14,200 nucleotides of DNA, from positions 1-14,200 of the forward strand of contig JAUPWA010000047.1 of NCBI GenBank assembly GCA_030916835.1, given 5' to 3'. The notes below the pieces were generated by a model that made no database searches, was not told the DNA's origin, and saw only the letters and a list, made by a program, of their open reading frames with translations. Of the stretch, positions 5,979 through 12,066 are shown one piece after another. This DNA comes from Patescibacteria group bacterium. GTDB lineage: Bacteria > Patescibacteriota > Minisyncoccia > Phycocordibacterales > SBAW01. Both the position numbers and the translations under genes were made by a program. The stretch's first letter is position 1. Every line of letters starts with the position of its first letter.

Positions 5979-6245
5979 TCAGTAATCCGAGAAGAGGCCT
6001 TTGGGTGGTGCACCCGGAATTTCCCATCGCTGGAAAATTCCAGGTAGTCCCGGCGCTTTGCCGCGCCTGATCACTTTTGCACCTTCGATCGCCAGCGGTG
6101 GCGCATCTGCGCGAGTGGTAACCGCTAGTGGTGTGCCTGGTGGAGCAGGCCCGAGAGCCTGAAGGTCGGCCTGACGTAAATCTACTCCACGCGGGCCGCA
6201 GGCAGCCAAAAGCAACAAACAGACAAATACTGCCAAGTTACGCAT
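5979..6245 (-). CDS. Small lipoprotein, unknown function
   Basis: This 88-residue protein begins MRNLAVFVCLLLLAACGPRG, with lipobox L-A-A-C and Cys16. The mature part is only about 73 residues and Pro/Ala/Gly-rich (LGPAPPGTPLAV), ending in IFQRWEIPGAPPKGLFSDY. No domain is recognised. The ATG at 6245 is chosen over a TTG at 6257, because GGAGG (6251-6255) is 5 nt upstream. It is a single-gene unit with its own consensus promoter (6284-6311) and is preceded by the terminator of the neighbouring gene. The leader closely resembles that of Q2, suggesting a shared origin of the signal peptide or the same export route. Possible roles as an assembly or pilotin-like factor are speculation. Confidence 0.8.
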   Translation of the reverse strand: MRNLAVFVCLLLLAACGPRGVDLRQADLQALGPAPPGTPLAVTTRADAPPLAIEGAKVIRRGKAPGLPGIFQRWEIPGAPPKGLFSDY

Positions 6246-6283
6246 TTTTGCCTCCAATTTCCTATAAATGAGCTTTACCGCAT

Positions 6284-6311
6284 ATTATATACTAAAATAT
6301 TACTTTGTCAA
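6284..6311 (-). promoter_or_regulatory. Full-consensus sigma70-type promoter of the small lipoprotein
   Basis: On the minus strand TTGACA (6311-6306) and TATAAT (6289-6284) are separated by 16 nt. The expected start is near 6277, giving a leader of about 32 nt that contains GGAGG. The spacer begins AAGTAATATTTTA, a 13-mer also found in the promoter at 7056-7084. Confidence 0.88.
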
Positions 6312-6313
6312 GT

Positions 6314-6349
6314 AAAACGGCAGGGGGTCTCGGGGACCTTCCTGCCGTT
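6314..6349 (-). terminator. Terminator of the coiled-coil protein gene (6370-7002)
   Basis: ACGGCAGG-type arms (6316-6324 and 6341-6349) enclose an inner GGTC/GACC stem (6326-6329 and 6335-6338), making a long hairpin. On the minus strand it is followed by TTTTA. The next promoter -35 box begins 3 nt further on, so terminator and promoter abut. Confidence 0.78.
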
Positions 6350-6369
6350 ATTGTGCATAAATTTAGCAC

Positions 6370-7002
6370 TTAGTTTGGTGGCCTTTGAGCCGGAATGGCA
6401 AGCCCGAGTCTCTGGACTCGCTGTCCCTGGATTTGCCGCCTAATATCAAGTTCAGCAAGCGGCGCTTGTCGCCCCTGGCCGGCAATACCACCGCCAGCGT
6501 ACACTCCCATCCCACTTTCAGGTGGTGGTTGTCTTGTGACGGCCACCGTGCGAGCTGGTTGAGCAGGTGCGCGCGCGGCTGGCCGGACAGCGGGTTGAGC
6601 AGTGGCCGGTCTGGCTGCCGGTTGGGTGACAGTGGGTGGTACTGCAGCAGCAGCGGGTTGAGCAGCGGCGGTTCTTTGCATTGCCTCCAACTGCGCCTTC
6701 AATTGAGCGACTTCCGCCCGTAGGGCGTCAATCGCCTGCTCGCGTGCCTTATTATGATCCTGAAGTTCGGAAAGCGCCGCCGAGAAACTCCGGTTTCTGG
6801 CATCTAGAGTGCCGACCTGTTCTACCAATCTCGCGAGTCTTTCATCGGTTGGCTTTATCACCTCCTTTGCTATGAGCTCTGCAACACTCGCCCACTCTGC
6901 AGGACTAGCAGGCCCAGCAGCAGGAGGAGTAGATGGAGTGTCAGCAGCGTATATCGGCGCCGCGGCCAACATGAACATAGCAACAAGAATCATGCGTAGC
7001 AT
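6370..7002 (-). CDS. Secreted coiled-coil, Pro/Ala-rich protein
   Basis: This 210-residue protein starts MLRMILVAMFMLAAAPIYA, a Sec signal peptide with cleavage expected after A19. Residues 35-65 contain AEWASVAELIAKEVI and helical sequence. Residues 65-112 form a coiled coil (ALRAEVAQLKAQLEAMQ). Residues 113-160 are a Pro/Ala/Gln-rich linker. The tail has a Gly patch (GVYAGGGIAGQG, 167-178) and a basic end (DIRRQIQGQRVQRLGLAIP). The ATG at 7002 is preferred over one at 7044, because GGAAGGA is suitably placed and the signal peptide then starts at residue 1. No family is recognised. A periplasm-like spacer or assembly role is possible. It shares an EWA-then-coiled-coil layout with the upstream protein 7179-8012. 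Confidence 0.83.
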   Translation of the reverse strand: MLRMILVAMFMLAAAPIYAADTPSTPPAAGPASPAEWASVAELIAKEVIKPTDERLARLVEQVGTLDARNRSFSAALSELQDHNKAREQAIDALRAEVAQLKAQLEAMQRTAAAQPAAAAVPPTVTQPAARPATAQPAVRPAARAPAQPARTVAVTRQPPPESGMGVYAGGGIAGQGRQAPLAELDIRRQIQGQRVQRLGLAIPAQRPPN

Positions 7003-7055
7003 TGGTTTATTCCTTCCAGAAAACTGAAGCGCCGACTGGCGCATCTACTGCAAGT

Positions 7056-7084
7056 ATTTTGTATTAAAATATTACTTTTGTCAA
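7056..7084 (-). promoter_or_regulatory. Promoter of the coiled-coil protein gene
   Basis: On the minus strand TTGACA (7084-7079) is followed by AAAGTAATATTTTA and then CAAAAT with a 17-nt spacer (7061-7056) or TACAAA with 15 nt. The -35 plus spacer is nearly the same as in the promoter at 6284-6311. The leader to the ATG at 7002 is about 48 nt. Confidence 0.65.
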
Positions 7085-7127
7085 TATCTCTGCAATGGTT
7101 CAAAAGCTCAGGCACGCGAGATTATAT

Positions 7128-7158
7128 AAAAAAGGACAGCAGGGTCTCCCCTGCTGCC
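7128..7158 (-). terminator. Intrinsic terminator after the one-TM coiled-coil gene
   Basis: Arms 7134-7144 and 7149-7158 form a 10-bp GC-rich stem with one bulged base and a TCTC loop. On the minus strand six T follow (7133-7128). It lies about 20 bp beyond the stop at 7179. Confidence 0.88.
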
Positions 7159-7178
7159 AACGACTCGAGCACAGTCTT

Positions 7179-8012
7179 TCACGATAAAGGTTTTTGACCT
7201 TGCGATTCTTTTTGCTTTTGCAATTCTCGGAATGCCTTGAGGACCTCCTCCGGTCTAACGGGAGTCGTAGCGCGGACTTTAGTCTCCACTTCACCTACCC
7301 TCCCACTCAGGGTATCGATCCTACCTGCCTGAGTGTTTATTGTTTGCCCATGAATATCTACACGGGCCTCGAGCTTCTGCAACTTTTCAGCAAGTGGGCC
7401 AACCGCGTGGTCAAGTGTTTGGGCCCATTCACTAGCGCTCCCGGCTGGAACAGCAACCGCCACAGGTGGTGCCGGAGCTACCTCGTGAGTGCGCTGGTCG
7501 AACAGACCAAGTTTGACTGCGCCCAAGACGCATAGTCCCGCCACAACTCCCACAAATCCCGAGTAAGCTACCCAGGAAGGGATTTTTGCAGTGTATAGGC
7601 GCTCTAACCCCTCTGCCACCACTCTGCCGCCCCACCGCACAGATGTGAGTGCCCCGGTGAGTCTTTGTCTCACTACTGAGAGATGTTTCTGCTTGGCGGC
7701 CGCTGTTCTTTCTGAAACCTCCGACATAAGCTGCGGGGGCGGCAGTAGATCATTGTGAAGCGTCGGGTCGTCGAGATTGTACTCTTGGAATACTGTCGGT
7801 GCTTCTGAAGCCCGGGGCAAACCAGTCTCTACCAGCATAGACTCATCAAGAACAAAAACATCGCCGTCATCCAGACCCGAAGCGGGCGGATCCGGAGGAG
7901 GTTCTCCACTACTGCCCCCGAACACAAGCTCGCGCAGTTCGGCAAGTATCTCCTTGCGCGATCGCCTTCCATCACCAGTCCCTTGTGGTACCAAATTCGG
8001 TTCGACATCCAT
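7179..8012 (-). CDS. Single-pass membrane protein with periplasm-side coiled coil
   Basis: This 277-residue protein has a long N-terminal part (1-146). That part includes a basic GRRSRKEILAELRELVFGG segment (15-33) and an acidic/Pro-rich stretch (36-95). One TM helix follows at about 147-169 (WVAYSGFVGVVAGLCVLGAV). A Pro/Val-rich linker leads to SEWAQTL (194-200), and a coiled coil (205-247) contains repeating T-Q/L-x-G-R-I/V units. Charge distribution suggests an N-in, C-out orientation. The ATG at 8012 has AGGGAGAG about 8 nt upstream. A TTGACA lies at 8062-8057, but no good -10 follows it, so co-transcription with the sortase is possible. It has its own strong terminator downstream. No family is recognised; a scaffold in an envelope complex is an inference. 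Confidence 0.82.
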   Translation of the reverse strand: MDVEPNLVPQGTGDGRRSRKEILAELRELVFGGSSGEPPPDPPASGLDDGDVFVLDESMLVETGLPRASEAPTVFQEYNLDDPTLHNDLLPPPQLMSEVSERTAAAKQKHLSVVRQRLTGALTSVRWGGRVVAEGLERLYTAKIPSWVAYSGFVGVVAGLCVLGAVKLGLFDQRTHEVAPAPPVAVAVPAGSASEWAQTLDHAVGPLAEKLQKLEARVDIHGQTINTQAGRIDTLSGRVGEVETKVRATTPVRPEEVLKAFRELQKQKESQGQKPLS

Positions 8013-8076
8013 CTCACGCTCTCCCTGTTACAGCTGCAAACACTCTAAACAAAAAATGTCAACTCAGCAAGGGCCA

Positions 8077-8718
8077 CTACTCTGTAGCATACGACCCGAC
8101 AAAGTCTGCGGTGACAACAAAGCGATTCGATTTGGTTGCAAACGAGTCGCAGGTAACAAGCGTCAGATGTGGCGCATCGTTCGGGAGCTCAATGATGCTT
8201 TCATTTGCATCACTCGCATCCGCCACGCGCACGCCAGTGACGCTATAGCGATACTCCTTACCCGCTGAATAGACACTCACCACATCTCCAGTCTTTAAAT
8301 TTTGAATACCATTAAACGTCTTGTAGTACTGGTGGTACACAATGGGCAAATAGCTTGAGTGACCAAACAAGAGCACGGTCCCATTCTCCCCCAACAGAGC
8401 TGAGGTTGGATAGTGCACCGCGCCCCGGGTGAGCTCTTGGTCGAGCACCGCAACATCGGTTGAAGTGGGGTTTACGATAGTTGCGTCAAGATTAATTTTT
8501 TTTGCAACTATCCGCACCGGCTCTTCGGGGGTGTTTTGCGCCGGTGTTGGGTTTTGGTCGTCTTCACCACGCGGCGCTTGTGAGGTGGGTGGTATAGGAT
8601 CAGGGGTGGCGCCCACCAGCACAAGAAACCCAAACGTTAAACCAAACAAAAAGACGAACATGAGTGTAAAGGCCCAGCTGTGTTCGTAAATCTCTCTAAT
8701 GATGCCTTTGTGTGCCAT
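8077..8718 (-). CDS. Sortase (membrane-anchored cysteine transpeptidase)
   Basis: This 213-residue protein has an N-terminal TM anchor (about 16-36), a Pro/Asn-rich linker (38-68) and a sortase domain (69-213). The catalytic triad is visible: His120 in LLFGHSS, Cys190 in TLVTC, which is the canonical TLxTC motif, and Arg199 in KSNRFVV. The segment LDQELTRGAVHYPTSALLGENG before the His is also typical. Sortases cleave an xPxTG-type signal and link the protein to a surface amine. The natural candidates here are the VPYTG proteins V1 and V2 on the same strand. The ATG at 8718 has no Shine-Dalgarno. The gene is divergent from 8812-9777. The sortase call is firm; the subclass (small, class D/E-like) and the substrates are inferred. 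Confidence 0.93.
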   Translation of the reverse strand: MAHKGIIREIYEHSWAFTLMFVFLFGLTFGFLVLVGATPDPIPPTSQAPRGEDDQNPTPAQNTPEEPVRIVAKKINLDATIVNPTSTDVAVLDQELTRGAVHYPTSALLGENGTVLLFGHSSYLPIVYHQYYKTFNGIQNLKTGDVVSVYSAGKEYRYSVTGVRVADASDANESIIELPNDAPHLTLVTCDSFATKSNRFVVTADFVGSYATE

Positions 8719-8737
8719 GGCCGCGCTTCACGCAATC

Positions 8738-8779
8738 TAAAGTATCTTTACCGTACCATAGATAGGTATACATTGACAA
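8738..8779 (-). promoter_or_regulatory. Possible sortase promoter and operator-like repeats
   Basis: On the minus strand TTGTCA (8779-8774) could serve as a -35 box with TACGGT (8755-8750) as a weak -10 at 18 nt. Two inverted repeats lie here: TAAAG-TAT-CTTTA (8738-8750) and TACC/GGTA around a 7-nt centre within 8753-8771. They could be a regulator site. The -35 overlaps that of the divergent promoter. Confidence 0.35.
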
Positions 8780-8801
8780 TAGCGTTGCTTTATGCTACGA
8801 T
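8773..8801 (+). promoter_or_regulatory. Promoter of the CARDB-like protein gene, near-leaderless
   Basis: TTGACA (8773-8778), a 17-nt spacer, and TACGAT (8796-8801) preceded by TGC, giving an extended -10. The expected start is near 8808, about 4 nt before the ATG at 8812. There is no Shine-Dalgarno before that ATG, which agrees with leaderless initiation. Confidence 0.72.
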
Positions 8802-8811
8802 AATACCATCT

Positions 8812-9777
8812 ATGTCACACGATACACACGGCCACTCAGCATCCCCTGTTCGTGACGCGCTACTGCGCGCTATTTCTATTATTGGCCTTATCGCGATACT
8901 CGTCTTGGGCGCTTGGGGCATTATTCAAATTGTTATGGGTCTCCCCAGCTTTTTTGAGCGTTTTAGTAGTGGCACTACTCCCCCACCCACCACCACCTCA
9001 AGCAGCGAGCAGATAATCATCACTGCGCCAAGCATCGTAACATCGGGCCAACCATTTACTCTCGCCTGGCAGCGCAAGGGCGGCAGTGGCACGGTGAGCT
9101 ACTCGTTTAGCTACGCATGTGTCGAAGGTCTGAGTTTTGCTGCACCAACACCTGCAGGCAAGTACACCCAGGTACCCTGTAACACTCCATTTAATTACAC
9201 CAATGCAACGCAAACTGTTGATCTCATAGCACTCTTGCCCACCACGGCAACCAAGCAGGTGCAAACAGCACTCACTGTCAAAGCTATTCGCCTTTCAGAC
9301 AACACAGCAACTGCCTCTGCCTCAAGCACGCTTACCATCTTGCCAGCAAAAAGCGCGCAGCCAGCAGCCTCTGCAAACACGGGTACCACGCACACCTCAT
9401 CGGGTACTTCTAGCCGCTATACACCTTCGGGCCGCACCACCAACCTATACGGCAACCCCGACCTTGTTGCTCGCATTATTTCAGCACGACCGGTAGGCGA
9501 TCGATATTCGGTCCAGTTTGAGATCAGCAATGTTGGCACCAACGTCACCCCATATGGTTGGGAGTTTACCGCAAACCTACCGCTCACACCGGCATACACC
9601 TATGCCTCACACCCCCAGCAAAAGCTCTACCCGGGCGACAAGATCGTCTACACGCTCGGTTTTGACGCACCAACATACAACTACTATTACAACAATACCT
9701 TCAGCATCACCGCCGACCCGCAGTATCTTACTAACGACGCAAACCGCTCAAACAACACCGCGAGCGTTTCGATATAA
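8812..9777 (+). CDS. Membrane-anchored extracellular protein with Ig-like and CARDB-like domains
   Basis: This 321-residue protein starts MSHDTHGHSASPVRDALLRA. One TM helix follows (about 19-44, ISIIGLIAILVLGAWGIIQIVM), so the rest faces outside. Residues 68-177 look like an Ig-like beta sandwich (SGQPFTLAWQRKGGSGTVSYSFSY, with C-x-E-G-L). Residues 178-215 are a Ser/Thr/Ala linker. Residues 217-321 resemble a CARDB-type domain (VQFEISNVGTNVTPYGWEF, LYPGDKIVYTLGFDAP, DANRSNNTASVSI). The frame is open back to 8680, but the ATG at 8812 is preferred, since the promoter maps just upstream and the TM then sits near the N-terminus. It lacks a VPYTG signal. A surface-binding or structural role beside the sortase is inferred. 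The gene is followed by a strong terminator. Confidence 0.82.
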   Translation: MSHDTHGHSASPVRDALLRAISIIGLIAILVLGAWGIIQIVMGLPSFFERFSSGTTPPPTTTSSSEQIIITAPSIVTSGQPFTLAWQRKGGSGTVSYSFSYACVEGLSFAAPTPAGKYTQVPCNTPFNYTNATQTVDLIALLPTTATKQVQTALTVKAIRLSDNTATASASSTLTILPAKSAQPAASANTGTTHTSSGTSSRYTPSGRTTNLYGNPDLVARIISARPVGDRYSVQFEISNVGTNVTPYGWEFTANLPLTPAYTYASHPQQKLYPGDKIVYTLGFDAPTYNYYYNNTFSITADPQYLTNDANRSNNTASVSI

Positions 9778-9790
9778 GCTCACCCAAAAC

Positions 9791-9821
9791 AAAAACTCCC
9801 CGCATAGCGCGGGGAGTTTTT
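9791..9821 (+). terminator. Bidirectional terminator between the CARDB-like gene and gyrB
   Basis: AAAAACTCCCCGC (9791-9803) pairs perfectly with GCGGGGAGTTTTT (9809-9821) around a 5-nt loop. The A- and T-tracts make it active for both convergent genes, whose stops lie at 9777 and 9825. Confidence 0.94.
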
Positions 9822-9824
9822 AGT

Positions 9825-11942
9825 TTAGATGTCGAGGTTGGCGAGCTTCGCGTTGGATTGGATGAATGATTTGCGTGAAGTCACATCCTCACCCATGAGG
9901 ATATCAAAGACTCGGTCTGCATCAGAAGCGTCGTCAATCGACACTTGTTTGAGTACACGATTGGTTGGGTTCATCGTTGTCTCCCACAACTCTTCAGGGT
10001 TCATTTCTCCAAGACCTTTGTAGCGCTGTATGCGAATCTTTCCTGACGCACCCCCCTTGCCAGACGTGGCTACTTCTTCCTCCATGCCCTCCATAGCTTC
10101 AGCGTCGGAGGGGACTTCAGCACCTTCCTCACCTTCACCCTCAATTGCAGAGTCTGCATCTTTGCCGAGGAGCTTCATCTTCTCTTCGTCGGAGTAGGCG
10201 TACAACACCTCTTTACCGCGCTTAATTTTGTAGAGCGGCGGTTGCGCGATATAGAGATAGCCGCCCTCAATCACCGGTTTAAAGTGACGATAAAAGAGCG
10301 TGAGCAACAGTGTGCGGATGTGTGCACCGTCAACATCGGCGTCGGTGGCGATAATAATTTTGTGGTAGCGCAATTTTGAAATATCAAAGATGTCACCAAT
10401 GGCTGTGCCGAGCGCCAAAATGAGATGTTTGATTTCTTGGCTGGCGAGCATCTTGTCGAGGCGCGCGCGCTCAACGTTGAGAATTTTGCCGCGCAGCGGC
10501 AGTATGGCTTGCGTGCGGCGGTCACGACCCTGCTTAGCCGAGCCACCTGCCGAATCTCCCTCTACAATAAACACCTCCGACTCTTCAGCCTCTTTGCTTT
10601 GGCAGTCAGCGAGTTTACCCGGTAGGCCAAACCCTTCGAGCGCACCTTTGCGCAAAACTGAGTCTTTTGCGGCCTTTGCTGCTTTGCGCGCCTTGAGTGC
10701 AAGGATTGACTTCCCCACTATCGCGCGAGCATCGTCAGGACTCTCCTCAAGGAACATCGCGAACGCCTCGCTAAAGACGGTCTCTACAGCACCGCGCGCC
10801 TCAACGCTCCCTAGCTTTGCCTTCGTTTGACCTTCAAACTGAATTTCGCGCAGCTTTACTGAAACAATTGCCGTGAGCCCCTCGAGCACATCGTCGCCGG
10901 TGAGATTCTCCTCACTCTCTTTGAGCGCGCCACTCTTGCGACCATAGGCATTGAGTGAGCGTGTGAGCGCAGTACGAAAGCCGGTAATGTGTGTACCTTG
11001 CTCAGGGTTGTAAATATTGTTTGCAAACGGGAAGACGCGCGACGAAATGTCGTCGACATACTGGAGTGCAATTTCCACATTAATGGTGTCATTGGGCCCG
11101 CCGCTTGGGTTTGTGTACTCCTTCTCAATGTAAAAAATATTTTTATGCACTGGCTTTTGATAGCGGTTTTGGAAGGAGATGAATGAGCGCAAGCCTCCCT
11201 CAAAATAGAACGTCTGCGACGGGCAGTCCGAAAGACTGTCTCGCATGTAAAAGACTTTACCCGGCTCCGGCAGCTTGGCCGTGCTCTTGCGCGCATCAAT
11301 GATCGTGATGCGCAGTGCCTTCACCAAGTAGGCTTGCTCGCGCAAATGGTTCACCACCTTATCAAAGTCAAAATCGATAGTTGTAGTGAAAATCTCTGGG
11401 TCAGGAGTAAAGGAAATTACAGAGCCATGGAGCTTGGATGAGCCGATCTTCTTCACTGCGGCCTTTTTCTTACCTTTTGCGTACTCTTGCACATGTGACG
11501 CACCATCGCGGTGCACCTCTGCACGCATAAAGGTTGAAAGCGCGTTCACCACCGAGGCACCCACACCGTGGAGACCTCCAGAGACCTTGTACCCCTCACC
11601 GCCGAACTTACCGCCGGCATGCAGTGTGGTCATGATAGTTTCGAGCGCTGAGACCTTGGTGGCCTTGTGAATATCAACCGGGATACCGCGACCATTGTCC
11701 GTGACACGTATTATATTCCCAGGCAAAAGCACAACCTCAATGTCATCACAAAAACCACCCATCGCTTCGTCGCGTGAGTTATCAAAAATTTCCCAGATGA
11801 GATGGTGGAGACCATCCGAACCGGTGGTCCCGATGTACATGCCTGGGCGGCGGCGAACTGCCTCAAGCCCCTCAAGGACGGTAATGTCCGCAGCGCTATA
11901 GCTACCCTTTTTCTCCTCAGCTTTTGTCTTTTCTTTGGCCAT
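9825..11942 (-). CDS. gyrB: DNA gyrase subunit B
   Basis: This 705-residue protein is the ATPase subunit of DNA gyrase, which with GyrA introduces negative supercoils. The GHKL ATPase domain shows EIFDNSRDEA (51-60), TDNGRGIPV (81-89) and GGLHGVGASVVNALS (122-136). The transducer domain follows to about 400. The Toprim domain shows EGDSAGGSAKQGRDR (461-475), PLRGKILNVE (482-491) and TDADVDGAHIRTLLL (533-547). The C-terminus has QRYKGLGEMNPEELWETTM (639-657) and ends KLANLDI. Between about 587 and 635 there is an acidic, Gly-rich insertion. ParE is an alternative, but the C-terminal motifs favour GyrB. The ATG at 11942 has no Shine-Dalgarno. Confidence 0.95.
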   Translation of the reverse strand: MAKEKTKAEEKKGSYSAADITVLEGLEAVRRRPGMYIGTTGSDGLHHLIWEIFDNSRDEAMGGFCDDIEVVLLPGNIIRVTDNGRGIPVDIHKATKVSALETIMTTLHAGGKFGGEGYKVSGGLHGVGASVVNALSTFMRAEVHRDGASHVQEYAKGKKKAAVKKIGSSKLHGSVISFTPDPEIFTTTIDFDFDKVVNHLREQAYLVKALRITIIDARKSTAKLPEPGKVFYMRDSLSDCPSQTFYFEGGLRSFISFQNRYQKPVHKNIFYIEKEYTNPSGGPNDTINVEIALQYVDDISSRVFPFANNIYNPEQGTHITGFRTALTRSLNAYGRKSGALKESEENLTGDDVLEGLTAIVSVKLREIQFEGQTKAKLGSVEARGAVETVFSEAFAMFLEESPDDARAIVGKSILALKARKAAKAAKDSVLRKGALEGFGLPGKLADCQSKEAEESEVFIVEGDSAGGSAKQGRDRRTQAILPLRGKILNVERARLDKMLASQEIKHLILALGTAIGDIFDISKLRYHKIIIATDADVDGAHIRTLLLTLFYRHFKPVIEGGYLYIAQPPLYKIKRGKEVLYAYSDEEKMKLLGKDADSAIEGEGEEGAEVPSDAEAMEGMEEEVATSGKGGASGKIRIQRYKGLGEMNPEELWETTMNPTNRVLKQVSIDDASDADRVFDILMGEDVTSRKSFIQSNAKLANLDI

Positions 11943-11975
11943 AATTAAGATATACCCGTTTTGGGCTATGCCTAT

Positions 11976-11984
11976 ATTCTACCA
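11976..11984 (-). promoter_or_regulatory. Possible extended -10 promoter of gyrB
   Basis: On the minus strand TGGTAGAAT (11984-11976) fits an extended -10 (TGn plus TAGAAT, 5 of 6 matches). No good -35 is present. The start would be near 11969, a 27-nt leader. Nothing else is seen in the 124-bp gap 11943-12066; no clear terminator for pheT was found there. Confidence 0.4.
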
Positions 11985-12066
11985 AATTTTACCCAAGTAT
12001 GGAAGCAGAATTCGCCAGTTTACGGACTGAAAAATGCTTGCAAATTATAGTTTTTGTGCCCTACTG

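Noticed and set aside
7777..8268. Plus-strand open frame crossing the 8013-8076 gap
   Set aside because: It is antisense to both the TM protein and the sortase, whose motifs are clear.
8680..8811. Longer N-terminus for the CARDB-like protein
   Set aside because: It would overlap the sortase start, and the promoter maps inside this stretch, just before the ATG at 8812.
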